In this document: positions 23,027 to 37,202 of the stretch, piece after piece
Layout of the letters: the number at the start of each line of letters is the position of its first letter
How positions within the stretch are numbered: the stretch's first letter is position 1
NCBI RefSeq assembly: GCF_947623445.1
Contig: NC_135240.1
Span: 27,404,001 to 27,468,000 of the forward strand
From: Clavelina lepadiformis
Taxonomy: Eukaryota; Chordata; Ascidiacea; Aplousobranchia; Clavelinidae
DNA length: 64,000 bases
Direction of reading: 5' to 3'
Made by a program: the position numbers and the translations under genes
The notes under the pieces: generated by a model
Database searches by the model: none
What the model saw: only the letters and a program-made list of their open reading frames with translations
Told to the model about the DNA's origin: nothing

Positions 23027-26000
23027 CTAGTTGGCAACTCTAGCATCAGATTCTTTTGCCTCCGTGAGCGCCCTGGCCTCGTGTTGATAGACGGAGTAGC
23101 TGACGCCATGCTGCGTGGCTGCTCGGACAAAGCCAGTGTTGGCGGTTACTGTGATGGCTTCTTCCTGGTCGCCAGTCCCGAATATTACCTGAGAATTTCA
23201 ACAACATCGAAATAAGCGGTTAGCTTAGAATTGACAAAAGTTTCTATGAAAACAGACACTGGGTCTGTTCATTTCCTGTCATTTAGTCTTCGCTAATAAC
23301 CACGGGGAACAAAATATGCTGAAAACTGTTGTTAAAGTAAAATAAAAGCAAACGCTCGCTTGCAATTAATATACAACAAACATCCTCAAAACCTCACCAG
23401 CTACAAGATGTTACAATCGAAATATGTGTTATAACATTGAAACATTGGCACATATTAATCCACTACCAGTCAACAGCGTGACAATATTTATCAAACTTAT
23501 AGACCTAACACGCAAAGAAAGTTACATAGCTTCGCACACACAAACATAACTTTGAAAGTTGTTCATGACCACAAATAAAAAGCGAATCGTTACAATTGGA
23601 AGTCATTGAAAAATAGAATCGTGATAACCAGCATCTTTAAAAATTAGCTGGGCCTAGCAGAGTGATGTCACAAAGGACTTTTGTGAAAGATCATTGGGGG
23701 GGATTCACCTCTAGCTAATTTTCTACGCTTTTAGCTTTCACAAGATATAAATAGTTTCTTGTGTTTTTCTTACCTTTGCCCTTGTATTAAGCTTTGCACT
23801 GGAGGTAAGATTTAATGTTCGTTGTGAAGGATTATCCGGAACAACTTTAACTTTTTCAAGTAATTGTTTGCTCCGTTCCTTTTCTCTCACTCCGCCAATT
23901 GTTGAAATAATTTCCTCGAAGCTGTGAAGAGCGGTCTCGCACACGAGCATCTCTTTGTCTTTGAGGAACTCTTTAAGCTTTGGAAGGACAGGCTCCTTCC
24001 TTTCTTGCTCTGCTTGCTCATCCAACACCGGGACTCCATAGAAATATTGACAATGTCCGTTACATAAATTTGACACCAGCGATAATAATGTTGTGACGTC
24101 AAGGTTAACTTTCTTTATCACACGAAGCTTCTTCTCCCCAATTTCCATACAGCTGGACATTGTGGCTTTGTCAATAGATAAATGTGTGAAGTTGTTGATA
24201 AATATTGAAATATCGATTATGTTTGGTTGCACGTTACAAGAACTTTCATCGTTAGAAGAATCGTCAGAATCTTGAAAGCTGCCGTCAACACAACCATCAA
24301 CTAATATTCCAAGTTTGTTTAATTCGACCACAAGCTGCCCAGGAACACCATTTGCAAAGTGGAAAACAATTTGAGGAATTTGATAGTTGACAGGATGCTG
24401 CTTGGCCATGGCGATGTAGTCATTGGCAATATCCATCAAAGTTCTTTCGCCAAACTGCCCCTGTCCCTTACAACTTGCAAAGAGAGCTTTTGGTCTTTTT
24501 GCAATCACTTTGACCCACACATGACCTTTGCATGCAACTATATCCACACAAATTGACTGGCTGCAAAAATGTTAATAAACGTAAGCACTAAGCTGCGTCA
24601 TCCACTTTACAATTTTGTGCCATAGCTCTCACTCATATCCAAAATATTTTGCAAACAGCATAGATTTCTTCCCAGTAAAATTTAACTACAAAAAGACAAG
24701 AAAACTTAACCTCAGACTGAAGAAAGTCTTTGTACGACTATAAATTGGCGGCAATTCTTCAACCTTTGATTGCGAAACTATTCTATTGCATTTTGCGTTT
24801 TTCTCTGAGCTTGAAACTATTCACGATCACCACAAATGCTCTTTGGAGTATTGCCAGGAAAAACCTTGAAGAACCCAGAATGCGTATTAATACAAGTTTG
24901 TTGGTATAGTCAGTGGTCGTGACACTACTGAACAGACACAATTACACAATAACTACTCACGTCTTGTCATCTGTGAATCGTTGCACGAGTCCTACAACAT
25001 TAGAACTCGAAATTGCATCCAGACAATCAAGGATCGCTGTGAGGCTGCTCAAGTTTGAGCTTGACAAATTACTTTGTTTGATCATTGTTGGATCATCTTG
25101 AAGTTTTTCTAGGAACCTTTCATACCATAACGACAAATACATTTTAAGTGTTGATCAAATAAACAGACTTGTAATAGGAATCACCTAATTTATAATTTAA
25201 AATACATATTTTAGAAATACAAAAATTTAAAGCCCAAGTCATCAGCTTAAAGATTTCAAACCGTCTTCCATTTCATTTATTAATTGAATTCGTATTATCA
25301 GCCAATGCTCATAAACAAATGCATCCACCAGAAGCATATATAAAGATAGAGAGCTAGTCAATGACGTTTTGTGGCATTTCACGCTGATTGAAACATCTGA
25401 TAATATCCAAAATTATTTGGCTGAAATTTTATGTTTTTCTTAAGTTTACAATAATTTCTGGAATTACCACATAGATAAAATTTAACTGTAGATATATGTA
25501 ATACATAGTATTTATGTTTCATGCTACTGAATGTGCATGTGTTTATGGATCTGTTAAGTATTGTTATCACAATTCAGTTGGTATCTTTAACTTGTAAACC
25601 TATGGTAGGTTATAAAAGAGCACAAAATGACCGTAAACAGCCAGAGGCATGTCCTTGTAAAAGAGTCACTCTTGTAACTATTTTCACAATTTTTCCCAGA
25701 TGGACTTAGTAACTCTATTTTTACTCTACGAGTGTGGAAAGAGCTCTTACTTTTAGGAATATATTTTGAGCGTGCAATGGCTACAAAACCTAAAAATTGG
25801 AGTTACGATAGTTGCTAAAAATTCACAAGGACTTTTGCCACCACCCTTTGCCAAGCAATTACTGATTTTCTTTCATTTGGATGCACTTGTTAAATTTGAA
25901 AAAAAATGCGAATACATTCTCTCATTTTTCTTTACATGTACACACCGATTTATAATAAACAAACCAAGCCATTTAATTGCTTAAACGCACAAATTTAAAA

Positions 26001-26423
26001 TGAATAAACAAAAATTGAGGCTTGTGTGCACGTCATCACACTAAAGTTGTTCTTTGCACACACAATTTCTCATTAAAAACTTCCTTTCTTTCCTGAGACC
26101 TGCAGGAGACCAATATATCCATCAAGGTATAAGCCTAAGCGGTCTAGTATGCAAGTATACAACCACAGGATTCCTTTGTATGCCAAACCCCGGATACACA
26201 TATTGTGACGTTATCTGGTTGTGCACTTGTAGACCCGGCCTAAGTATGCAGCATTTTAATGCACTCACTTTTTCTCAGATTTGATTTTGTTAATTAGTTT
26301 ATAAGATCCTGGTATCCCACCCTGCTGTGAGCTTTCAATCTTCTCCATTCGTGAAAGCAATTTGTCTGCTTTTTCTACTTTAGTACAAATGATATTTGAT
26401 GCTTCTTTGTCAAAAAAATCCAT
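23027..26423 (-). CDS. C7orf25: UPF0415 family protein, C7orf25 homolog
   Basis: A conserved metazoan protein of unknown function (DUF1308 family). Four exons join in phase on the minus strand: 26269-26423, 24961-25116, 23774-24560 and 23027-23188, giving 419 residues, close to human C7orf25. Exon 1 has a basic helical N terminus with GGIPGSYKL, matching the family GGIEGGAKL region. Exon 3 holds the core: [23 protein letters not shown], then [13 protein letters not shown] and the well-conserved [17 protein letters not shown]. Exon 4 reads [20 protein letters not shown] followed by [15 protein letters not shown], the strongest family block. Every junction was set by matching this order and by phase. 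The only divergence is a poorly conserved acidic region around residues 195-230. Assignment is secure although the molecular role is not known. Confidence 0.94.
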
Positions 26424-27675
26424 TGACATTCAGTTTTTCAAAAATTACAGGTTTATAAGAAAGTAGATTCTCTAACCAGTTGTTAAAAATAAAAAGCTGA
26501 GATGTTTGGAAATAACTGAAAACAAAATACTTAAGTAGGCCTACGGCACCGGTAGACTAAACAAAATTTACAAAGAAAACAACGACTATAGGCTACATGT
26601 GGTTTTGTGGAAAAAGCTTAGCAAGCGTTTAAGCTTCATTCATTCTGAAGTACATAGACGCAAACAAAACTTAAATAAACAGACTGCAAAACATTCGTTT
26701 AAAACAATTCTGTTTCGTGGTTAGTTTTAGCCTATAAGATAGCCTAGTCTGGATCCAGAACTTTACCGGCAAACCAAACTTTTTTAACTTACTTGAGGTC
26801 AATGTTTCTGAAGTTTCGGGATTCCCCTAACTTGCAAACTTCAACATTTTTTTTTAAACAGATGTTTTGCTAATTAATTAAGATTCATATAATAATTCGC
26901 AGCGCAAACACTTACAGCACAAGTTTGGCTACTACTAATCAAATTTGTGTCAGGATAACAAATACGAGCACGTTTATCACATAACTAAAGAAATCATCGT
27001 GTCATAATTGTTACATGACAAACTGATTGTCTTTACACAAACTATTTCAGAATCTTTTTACTTGAGCCAAAAATAGCAGGCAATGCAAGCACAACAAAAT
27101 GGCATAAATATGTTCGTAAGCAAGAAAATCGCATAGATCTTCTCAGTTGGAAGATTTGTACCAAATTTCCTGAAGTTGACAAAAGCAAACACCATCAGGT
27201 TGCTTTGTGTCAATAAATGGAGACCTAGTTTCTCGAATTTGTTGCGTCTCACCAGCGTGAGCACAATTGCTATCTGTTACCATTGTATGTAATAGCTGAT
27301 TGTTGCTGGTATTCTGTGGCCTGGCCAGTGGAGATGGCAGCGCCGCAAAACCACAGTGACCCCTAGAACGTGCCCATATGTCTAGTCCGGGCGGTTGGTT
27401 AACATTTAACTCATTTCCAAGATTTCATAACAGTGCACTTGTGCGAAGTATAGTGAAAATCGGGTGGTTGTTTTGTCAATGTCCTTGTTAAAACAGTTAT
27501 CTGGTAATTGCTGCCAACTTTTACAAATTGCTCTCTTCAAAAATGAAAATACGTGAAGTTTGGGTTGCTTTTAATTTCAAGTAAATATGCATTAATCACA
27601 GTAAAAAGTATTGCAAACACCAGACGTTTGATCGTTGGTGTTACTAAAACCGATGTAAAACTCTATAATGAGATA
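26424..27675. other. Spacer between C7orf25 and MYCBPAP
   Basis: Both neighbours are on the minus strand, so this holds the C7orf25 promoter and the MYCBPAP 3' UTR. No gene, repeat or RNA was recognised. Confidence 0.4.
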
Positions 27676-30600
27676 TTATATACAGCTTAGTTTGGTTTCT
27701 TCAAATGCGAGTGCCATGTTGTCAATCATTTCTGCAAGGAGTTCGTAAACCTAGAAAAGAATTTGTTAATGATGTAAACTAACTCCCAAAAAAAAACTCC
27801 ACAATAATTATTCTTGAAACACTATAACTTCAATTGCTACAAACTCGAAGTACAAATAAAACAACAACAATCGATGTCTCTTACCTGTCCATACATCTTT
27901 TCTGTGTATTTCTTCCTTGTCGCTGGATCTAGGTTGTCGGTGGGAACAGTTCGTACACTTGATGGTGTCTTTGAGCCAATATCACGTTCGACTAATTGTA
28001 ATTCCTTGTTGGGACTTTGTGACGTCACTTTACCGGCTTTGCCTTTAAGGTCCTTGCTTTTAGGTCTCTGTGTCAATTTTTTGGAAGTTTTAAAAAACCA
28101 TGATGATGTTTAAGATAAATTTTATGACAGGAAGAGTTGAAGGTTTCAAAATTAAGCGACACGTAAATGCCCAACACAGGTTTATCCCAAACGAAATCTT
28201 GTAAAGAGGACCCTAAATGAAAATTTTAAAAAAAGTGAAAGTAGGAATTAACAAACCGGATATCCACTCAAAAAGGAACAAAGCACAATGTTCCTGAAAA
28301 AATAGTGCTAATTTAAAAAAGTTTAGTAATTGAAGAAAATCAAAATTTGACAGAGAAAGAAATTAACCAATGGAAATATTCCAACGCGGAAGAAAGCAAA
28401 TCCGAAATTAAATCCAAATTGGATTAGAAGCAAATCCGTAAATTAGATCAGCAGTCTAAAGAAATCAAGGACCGTTGGACATTGATCAGTAGTTAAACAA
28501 CTGATCTATATATTAAAGGCTGACCACTACAGTGAATGTTCGAAATCCTTTCCAAAACTTACATCTTTCTTTCCACCTTTCTTTCCCTTGTCATCTTTCG
28601 CATCTTTGGAGGTGCTCTTCTTCCCCTTTGCCTTCTTTTCTTCTGCAATGTTGAAATAAACAGATCAATCTTTGTAAGTTCAAGTATAAATGCCACTTTG
28701 CTTCGAAAAAGTTTAAGCAAATTACAAAGATCACTTTACATCAAACCAAAGCTGAAAATCTGTTAAGACAGCAAGTTATTTTGTGCAGGTGTAAGTTCTT
28801 TGCAACGAATGAATAATTTCAAGAATGCAAAGTGCTTGTTAGAAAAACCCAAGCCCACTTCACTCAAAACATATCAAATTCCACAAAAACTTTTGCAACA
28901 AATGGAGTTATTGTTAGCCTATAGCTAATGAATGTGGTAATGACTTGAAAGTTGAAGTGCGAACATGAAGAGAAAATAGATGTCTTTCCTTGCTTACTTC
29001 AATACGCACACATCGTGCAACTATCGATCGATCTGATACAGCACTTTCAAACAGATGAATCCTCAAAACTGTCTTACCTTGAACCACGACTTTAGCTGGG
29101 CTTGGTGAAAGGAACGATTTTACTGAGCAATCTGAGAAAAAATTATGCTGTTCACTGATCCTGTAATACGCCAGTAACTATTTAAACAGCTGCGCTATTG
29201 CTTTGACTGCATTGGCTTCATCCTACAACCTGTGTACTGTAAGCTCATTTGTGAACTAGCCTGCCAAGTTACAAGCAATTACTATAAGTTCTGCTAATAG
29301 GTTCGACCCCTTTGCAGCTTAATTTAGTTTCAAACCAAGAAAATACTACAATTGCACACAAAGCATGATGATGCCACAAAGAAAGGGTTATGATGAAATA
29401 AAGCATAATGAAAACGGCGGCAAAGAAATTAATCAAACTGAGTCTTGCCTTTCGGGTCGGATTTAGCCTGCGCTGTGGTGGCCGTAGTTGCTGGGGAAAG
29501 ATTTAAAGATTTATAAAAAGAGTTTTAAAAACAAAATGGGTCAATAATTTCCATAAAAAACAATTTTATGTCACGAAAATGTTTCGAAAGAAAAACACTT
29601 TTTGCTATTGATGAAGCGATATTTCGCAAGGTCCTGGCGAGCCAATAAATACATAGGTGTATTATAAAAATATTCAACATACCTGGTTCGGGCTCAGGAA
29701 TTGCCTCTGTCATAATGACCTCAGGTAACCCCATAATGTTGCGGACCATCATGGAACAACTGACCAACCGGTCAACCGTGTCTTGCCACATGCGGTACCT
29801 AAGTATTGTTAGAATGTCCAACAAAAGGTTTAATCAATAGCATGGTCAGTTATAAAACAGCTCTTACGCTTTCGGCTATTGTTGGACGGTTCAAAGGTCA
29901 AACACCCGAAAGTGCTAGACCTAGCCGTAGTGGGGTCTTGCTTTTTAAACCTACCCCGCGTTGTACATGAGCCTTTGGGACGGGGTTAGAGGAGGGAATG
30001 ACAATCTTCCGATGATCTTGTTCAATCCTGTCAACAGCTCTTCACGTGCTTCCTCATCTGGAACGGCAGTCACGCATGACTGAAGCTCGTCCAATGAGAG
30101 GTCCCATTCCCTTCCTTCTCCTTCATCTTCGGCGAATAACTGTAAAGTAAAGGGTTAGTTGTGGACTCTTACAAGTGTAGAGCGCGCAAAATACTTTTTA
30201 TTAAACTACGCCACAGATTGTACTTGCTAAGTCATTTGAATACAGAAGCACAAGGTGACGTTGAACAAAATACAACTCACCTGTAAGTAAATATTTTTAA
30301 GCTCGAGTATAGTTTCGTGGTCATAAAAACATCCTGGATTCTTTCTGGAGAAGACTTCCTCCTCTGTGATGTATGCATCGATGGGAGACGGGGATCTGGA
30401 AGGAAGATGAAAACGTTGAGTTTATAGAGAGCAGGACAGAGGATACGAAATGATGCGGACCAAGCAAGCTCACAACACACTTATTTGCTTGCACGACTTA
30501 GGTTGATAATTAATAATCAAGAAATCTTTTAAACAAAACTGGAACAGCAAAAGCAAATATAAATCCTCTCATGTCGTGTATTACGTCATTGCTCTGTTAC

Positions 30601-33600
30601 TCTTCCCACCTTTCCGGACTTTGAATTCCTCTTACTATGTCTTCAATGATCCTCTTTACCACTACCTTAGCTTCCCTCGCCTCCAGTTCCTTCTCGATCC
30701 TCATCCTCTCCTCCGTGGAGCTGTCATCCTGGAGGGCGATCCCCTTTAACACTACCTGCGGAGAATTCGAGAAACATTTCAATAAATTCTTTATTTTGTT
30801 GAAGTCGGTTTCGTGTCAGCTGCTAACTTCGTGGTAAGTTGGTGACACTTCAACATGATTTCTCAGTTCAAAGAAATTGAACTCGCTATTCTTTTGATTT
30901 TAACGAACGACCAATACTAACTTATTTGCACACAGTTTGACACATACCTGCAGGGCGGCTCCACCCATAACTGTTGGTCTGGTGAGAAGTTCCCAGGTCT
31001 CTGTGAAGATCCCGGCATTTGGAGACTTGAAGACGAACGGAAACTTTTTCGTGTCTCCCGGAAGAATAACACCTGGAATATAATCAGCTGCTAAAATGCT
31101 GGTGATTAATTAAGTTTGAAACCGGTGTCGTGCCAGATTTCTTCCGGGCATTGTGACGTCAAAAATGTCGCAAGGCTCAGCGTAAGTATTTCGATCAACT
31201 TGTATTCCAAGTAAGTCTGCACCTTGTAAGTTTTCCCTGAACCCGAGGGCAATCTCTGAGGCATTCAAGCGGAAAAATTACGTTGAGTCACGCTAAACCC
31301 CTACGTCACAATGCCCAGTATAAAGTTGACATGATACCGGTTGGCATTAAAGTGCAATGGTCACTTCAAAGCCCACCTTGCCCAGTGTTAAAGTAGAATC
31401 TCTGCAGAGTGTCAGGTTTGAGAGATTCGAACGCCGGTGGCCTCGGGATTTTCCTCCACTCAAAATAGATCGCTGTCGTTCCATCGTTCTCTACAACCAG
31501 GTCTGACGAAGTTCGTTCCGTTGCTTTCGTTTCAAACGTCACTCGAGCTACAACCCCGACCTTGTCCTGGGGTCGTGACATCACAATTAATCTCTGTTAC
31601 GTCTCAATGAGGTAATCTTACGCATAAGTTTAGGTGGATTAGAAATTAACGAAGTATAGTATTGTAGTTATTCCTACTTTATGTTCGGTGCTTGAGCCGT
31701 TCCAACTTGCTCGTGTTCCGTTGAAGACGATAGACGGACCAATCACAGGCTTCGAAATAACATCCGGGTACTTGGAAAGAGGGTCACCATCGGTCAATTT
31801 CTGTAAAAAAATGCAAAATTTTCTCCTCTTTTAGCGCTGGAGTTAGCAATAAAAGAATTCGTTGTTTGTATAAAATGTCTTCTTATGACGATACCTGATC
31901 CCAAAGAACTCCTGTAGCGTCATAAAGACTATGCGCTTCGTCATAATTCCTCCTCACGGCAGGGTCGGATTGATCTAAGTTGCCGATCACTTCCAGGTCC
32001 GCAATGGCCTGTTAAAACAAAATAATTTCGTGTGAAGACTGATAAATGATTCGTGAATGGCAAAGTCAAGAAGGGTGAGGTTTCGCAGAAGCTCAAACGA
32101 ACCGAAATCCAGTTCCAAGTCCACATAGCAACAAATTTTGTGAATATAGTAGCCCAAAATTTGACTGCTTTTATGCCTTAATTCCCGACAAAGTAGATAT
32201 TATTGGTTTTAATCCACGAATTCAACAAACGCACCGGTCTGTACGGATCTAGCTCGGTCATTATCGCTTCCAGTTCTCTGGTTCTTCGCTTCAAATAACG
32301 GCTCGAGTACCAGTTTCGTCTCGGGTCAGCTGTAGGCCGTTCCCCTGCCCAGGTCGCCCCGATCTCGTGTTTGACTGAGGTCGGTTTGCCGATGTGCTCT
32401 GGATATTGTGAAAATGGCGACACGGTTAAGCTCCAAACAACGACGCTGTGTTATTTGCTGACAATGCGGTCGTTTTAGGTTAGAAAAGTTTTACTGATTA
32501 TTTTATGACTTAAAGAATGAAATTGCTTCTTGAGATAAGATTTCAAAGTGAAGAGGGGTCTGGAGTGCAAATTTGGACAATGCCGCACGGTTGAAAGACG
32601 GCACCGACCCTCCCTATAGTTAACCCAGATATTGAGAACTTACCAAACTCCACGGGGCTTCCCTTCTCAGTTTTGGTCAAAGTCATTTTAATTCCTTTTA
32701 AATCGTCGCCGAAGCTCTCGCGTTGTCCCCAAAACTCACTTCCAACGCGATCTGCGAAAGCGGTTCTTACGTCACAAAGGAGCGTAATTAAACGCGATTC
32801 TTAAACCAACCAACCACAGGATGACACGTACATCCTTTCCCATAATCTACGGCGGGAATGGCGCGATCCAACAACTTCCTTTTTTCCTGGATGGAGCGAT
32901 ATTCATCATCCTGATTCATCACCAGACGATCCTGAGGTTTTTGGAGCAAACCTGAAGAAATGAAGAAGTTCATTTTTGATCGAAAATTTAATCAGGTGGA
33001 TACACTGAAAAAATAACAAACCAAAAAAATTTTCAAAATCGGGGTTCAAAGGTCAAGAAGAGGAAGTTTAAAATGCATTCAAGTAAAAATGTATTAAAAA
33101 TTGAAATAACGCAAAATGAAAAGACCTAGACTCAAAGCTCACGTCAGAAGAAGTCATCCAACTATCACGAGTAAACTAGTTTATATTCACTCCGGTCTAC
33201 TCAGTAATATCAACGGCTATAGTTAAGATCAAAGTTAATGAAACGTTCAATTCGAATCGCAATACTCACTTGATATATAACCCTGCTGTCGCTTGCGGTC
33301 GGCCATTCTTTTCCTCCAGTTCAACAGCGCCTTCTCCTGGTCGAGAGCGGTCGGAATCAGTTCATTCTGCGGCGATTTGGGTCTCAAGTACTTGGTGGCG
33401 TCGAGTCTTTGTTCCCCTTTAACGACGTCGGTGACTGCTGGAGAATCGGGCTGTGTTTATGACGTAGAGGTTAAAAAGGTAATTGCAGTCTGTAGACAGC
33501 GACAAAAGCGTTATAGACAGCGACAAAAGCGTGACTATTAATTCAATGTCATGGTAATGACCGATGAACTCTGATTACACCTGATCAAGCTTGTACTTGC

Positions 33601-36600
33601 AAAAACTTGTGCTGAGAAAGTAAAAATAAAATTAACCTCGGAGCGTCATCTTATATCTTGCTTTTTATTACTGATAATGATGACATAATGACTGTCAGAG
33701 CATCATCGTATTTCATTTGAATGAAGGGTCAGTCACAATTCAGTCGATGTTTATCAGTTCTAGACGGACAATGCACACAAAGAATTGGGGTCTTGCCACA
33801 CTTACCCGTAAATCGTTTCTACGAATCGCTTCCTCGACAAAATTTTGCACCGAGCCAAGAACGCTGTGTGGGATGATGCGACCGTCCTTAGCGTATCTAC
33901 ACAAAGCAGATTTACATGAAAGGGAATATAATGAAAGCCTACAAATTGAAATGTGATGAAATATGAATTTCAAAGATATCTTCCTGCTTTTACCACTCGT
34001 TTGTGTCAGGAACTGCCGTGGTACATTACACAGTGCACAAAATTTAACGCGACGTCCTTCAGGTACTTTGCGGTTTAGCAAAATGACGTGTTAGTTCAAC
34101 GCGAAAGCATACGGCGAGCAGAAGACTTTTAAAAGTAAACTAACAGTCAATGTGCAAGCTACCTCGGTCCACTGGGCACAGAGTGGTCGGTCTGCTTCGG
34201 CTCGGCATTGGGCGGTGCTGCCCTGGCCACAACGATCTTCTTGGACGGCTTCAGCTTTGACGGACATTGCGGTTTTGCTTTACGAACCGCGTATGACGTC
34301 ATTTTTTCGTCATCTCTATTTTCGTTATTCGCGTGTTTCTGAGTTTGACGTAACTGCAAAAAGAAAGAAAATATACGTTCGACGTGTTCGTTAGAATCGA
34401 GCAGCTAATGAGCCGAGTCAATCAAGAAACAGTCAAAAAGCTTAAAAACTGCCGATTTTAGAAAAGCACAAATTTCGAACGCTGCTTAAACGTAGCAATA
34501 AGTTTCCAACCTTTGCTAGGTTCTCATCTTTGATCGCTAACCGTTGAATCTCTGTGTTGTTTATGACGTCATTCTTCTGTTCTTCCGGGGTAACCCCCGG
34601 TGACGTCAGTTTATCCGGAGAGCAAGGTAAAGTTTTTTTTCGGGCTTTGTCTGTTGCAACAAGCAATAAAAAAGCCATGTTGACAATGCATCAAGTTAAT
34701 TTTTTCACAACTTAACTTGAACGAGCCTTCTATTTACATCTTAGTTACAACACAGTTTGACAAATAGTGAAAACATGCAGTGGATGGCGTACGCAGATAA
34801 TAACTTAATAGATCCAGAGATAGTTACGGTACTTTATATACGTAAAGCGCCAACGAGACTACTTTTAACCCCACAGCCCATCGTTTGCGTGCGCCCACAC
34901 AAATGCATGCAGTAATAAGGGAAAACCACAAATATATCTTTCTTAACAACAGAACAAAATAGAAATAAAATTGATGGCTAGTGCAAAACCCACCCAAACA
35001 CAAGACAGTGTCAAGATATTTAAGCACTCTCAAAAACATGCAAAACAATGATTAGTAAGCAACCAATACTGTATACTTAAGTTAGTAGCCCTCGGCTATT
35101 CTAACGCATACTTTTTGAAAGACGCCTGGAAGTTGAAGACGACATTTCCTGAATTTAAAAATCCTGCCTTAAGCTTAAATCTCAACTTGCATTTATCAAA
35201 GGCGTTGTTCTAAGCCAGAATGGTCACCACTAACTTCTGTCAAGCAAAGGTGAGTCAAACGCGAACAATTTTGTTTGTTCAATAAACCACAGTGTTTGTA
35301 CCCTTCATGCGAGAAGTCAGGGCCTATGCGTCACTACGCGACCTTTTATTATGAAGGAAAACGTAATAATAGCCGTCCATTCAACTCTCAGTGTGTAAAC
35401 TGGAAAGAATCGATGGTGGTATTATGTGTTCTTTGGTATGATGTGACCCGTGCATAAGCGATGAAGCCATATTGTTCAAAGCATATCGAGTCATCAACGC
35501 ACGGAGAATGTAGCGGTTAATCTCACCCAGTGTTGTGGTCGGTTTGAATCGATAGGTGAGGAAAGAACCCGTGTTGGCGAAGTTTTCTTTAATCGGTCCA
35601 CAGGGAGGTAAAGTTATTACAACAATTCGTTGTCAGTACCAATAGAACAATATCAACAGTCGGGGATTAAATAATAATTTTGGCTGCAATCGCAAACGGA
35701 TCGCATCTGTTCAAAGGTAAGTGTTTTCAGATTTAGATACTGTATCACAGGGGTGGCCAGACCTGCTTCATGCTCGAGCCGCATATTACCAATTCGAGCT
35801 TTAAAAGAGCCGCAACGCAAACACAATAAAAAATACGAATTTATTCACTGACAACGAAGTGTAGCTATTGATAAACATTAGTGCTGCGTGGTGATACTAT
35901 GAGTCTCCACCTGGGCTTCAACTCTTTTTGCAATTATTAGTGTAGCCGTAACCGAGACTCTAGGTCAGCCCTGAGGTACAGCTTCAATCTGACAGTTTAC
36001 TTAACTACAGTGTACAAGTTAGCACACTTCTGTACAATAATGTCCTTTTTGGAGTGTAATTTGATTATTACTAACAATGAGTCCATTGTTACTACGTGTG
36101 ACAGAACGTATTGTTTCATAATCTGATCAAACAGCTCGTCTTGACCGGGAAAATGCATGTCTAATTCAACAATGCAAATTCATTAAAGAGCCGCAATTAA
36201 AGGCTCAAAGAGCCGCATGCGGCTCGAGAGCCGCAGTTTGGCCACCCCTGCTGTATCATCACAATTTATCTTCTCTGACCGAAGCAAGTAGCTTCCAAAA
36301 AACTGCTACTTATTTAGTTGTTATCAGACCTACTTGTTATTTAAAACTTGTAATTTAATTTATCATCTTAAATATAAAAGTACAAGAAGGTAAGAAATTT
36401 ACCAAGTTTAAGGACAATTTGCTCCGTAAAAACCACGCCTCGTCAGATCTCGTCAATCCAAACTATTTTGTGCCCAGGACGCGGCGTCGAATAACTAAGC
36501 GAGGTTTCCGGAATAACGTAATTGGATTTAATGCGTTGAAATAAAATAAGGAAATTAGTTTATGGTTGTGTGCGTCATGTGGCGACAATTTCCTATCAGT

Positions 36601-37202
36601 GAACTCGGAATAGCGCGATGCGGCAGTTATAGGTAAATAGCCAATGGCTACGTATTTCCACTAAAAGGCGCTAAATGTCTAGTTTGAAGCCAGGAATGCA
36701 AAATAGTCGGACAATTACCTAATTTTATTGAATTTCATTCGATAATAATCCCAAAACTAATCAATGTAGAATTCTAAACATATCTCACACTATCGGAATT
36801 ATCACAAAATGCTTTGCCATGCGATCGACTCTGTAGCGGAAATATTCTTGTGCAGATGTATGCACTCAGTGTGGTCTGCACACGCAGAAATAATGCAAGA
36901 TAGTTAGGAGCCAGTGAAGCCCGTTTTAACGTTTAACACAAAAAACCCTTGATCGTATACGCGGTCATCACACGAGCTGCGATTGAATCCAACAAACAAA
37001 TCCGCCAACACCACAGCAACCAGGGTTAGTTGTTCACCACTCAACCAAGTTAGTAAGTTCTTTTAAGTGACGTAACAATACCGTCATCTTGTTCTCCGTC
37101 GCCACCGGCAACCGAGCCGGGGGTTCGTGCTTCTGAAGCCCCACCGTGGTGTTTCTTTTCAAGACCCTTAAAAGCCCCGGCTGCTTTTGCTACATTCCAC
37201 AT
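27676..37202 (-). CDS. MYCBPAP: MYCBP-associated protein, ciliary
   Basis: MYCBPAP orthologs are linked to axonemes and sperm flagella. 21 coding exons, high to low: 37082-37202, 34511-34650, 34163-34353, 33806-33896, 33270-33450, 32832-32951, 32644-32751, 32235-32398, 31895-32008, 31678-31800, 31377-31566, 30948-31072, 30610-30755, 30281-30395, 29955-30139, 29683-29798, 29449-29490, 29078-29122, 28563-28642, 27885-28067 and 27676-27750. All phases agree, giving 884 residues (human about 950). Family blocks: YGKGYRVGSEFWGQ; DLVVENDGTTAIYFEW; YFNTGQGGVILPGDTKKFPFVFKSPNAGIFTE, an MSP/ASH-like beta region; GGAALQVVLKGIAL; PSPIDAYITEEEVFSRKNP; and a Lys-rich low-complexity stretch near residue 785. 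The exon 17 donor is GC rather than GT. The first exon is the least certain: it fits by phase only, 2.4 kb upstream, across an intron with a hAT MITE. The exon 11 acceptor has a weak pyrimidine tract. Confidence 0.9.
35748..36250. mobile_element. hAT MITE in MYCBPAP intron 1
   Basis: This 503-bp element has ends CAGGGGTGGCCAGACCTGC and GCAGTTTGGCCACCCCTG, near-perfect inverses, with the 8-bp duplication ctgtatca at 35740-35747 and 36251-36258. GAGCCGCAT motifs near both ends resemble those of the outer element at 11517-14631, so the two may share a source transposase. No coding capacity. Confidence 0.93.
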
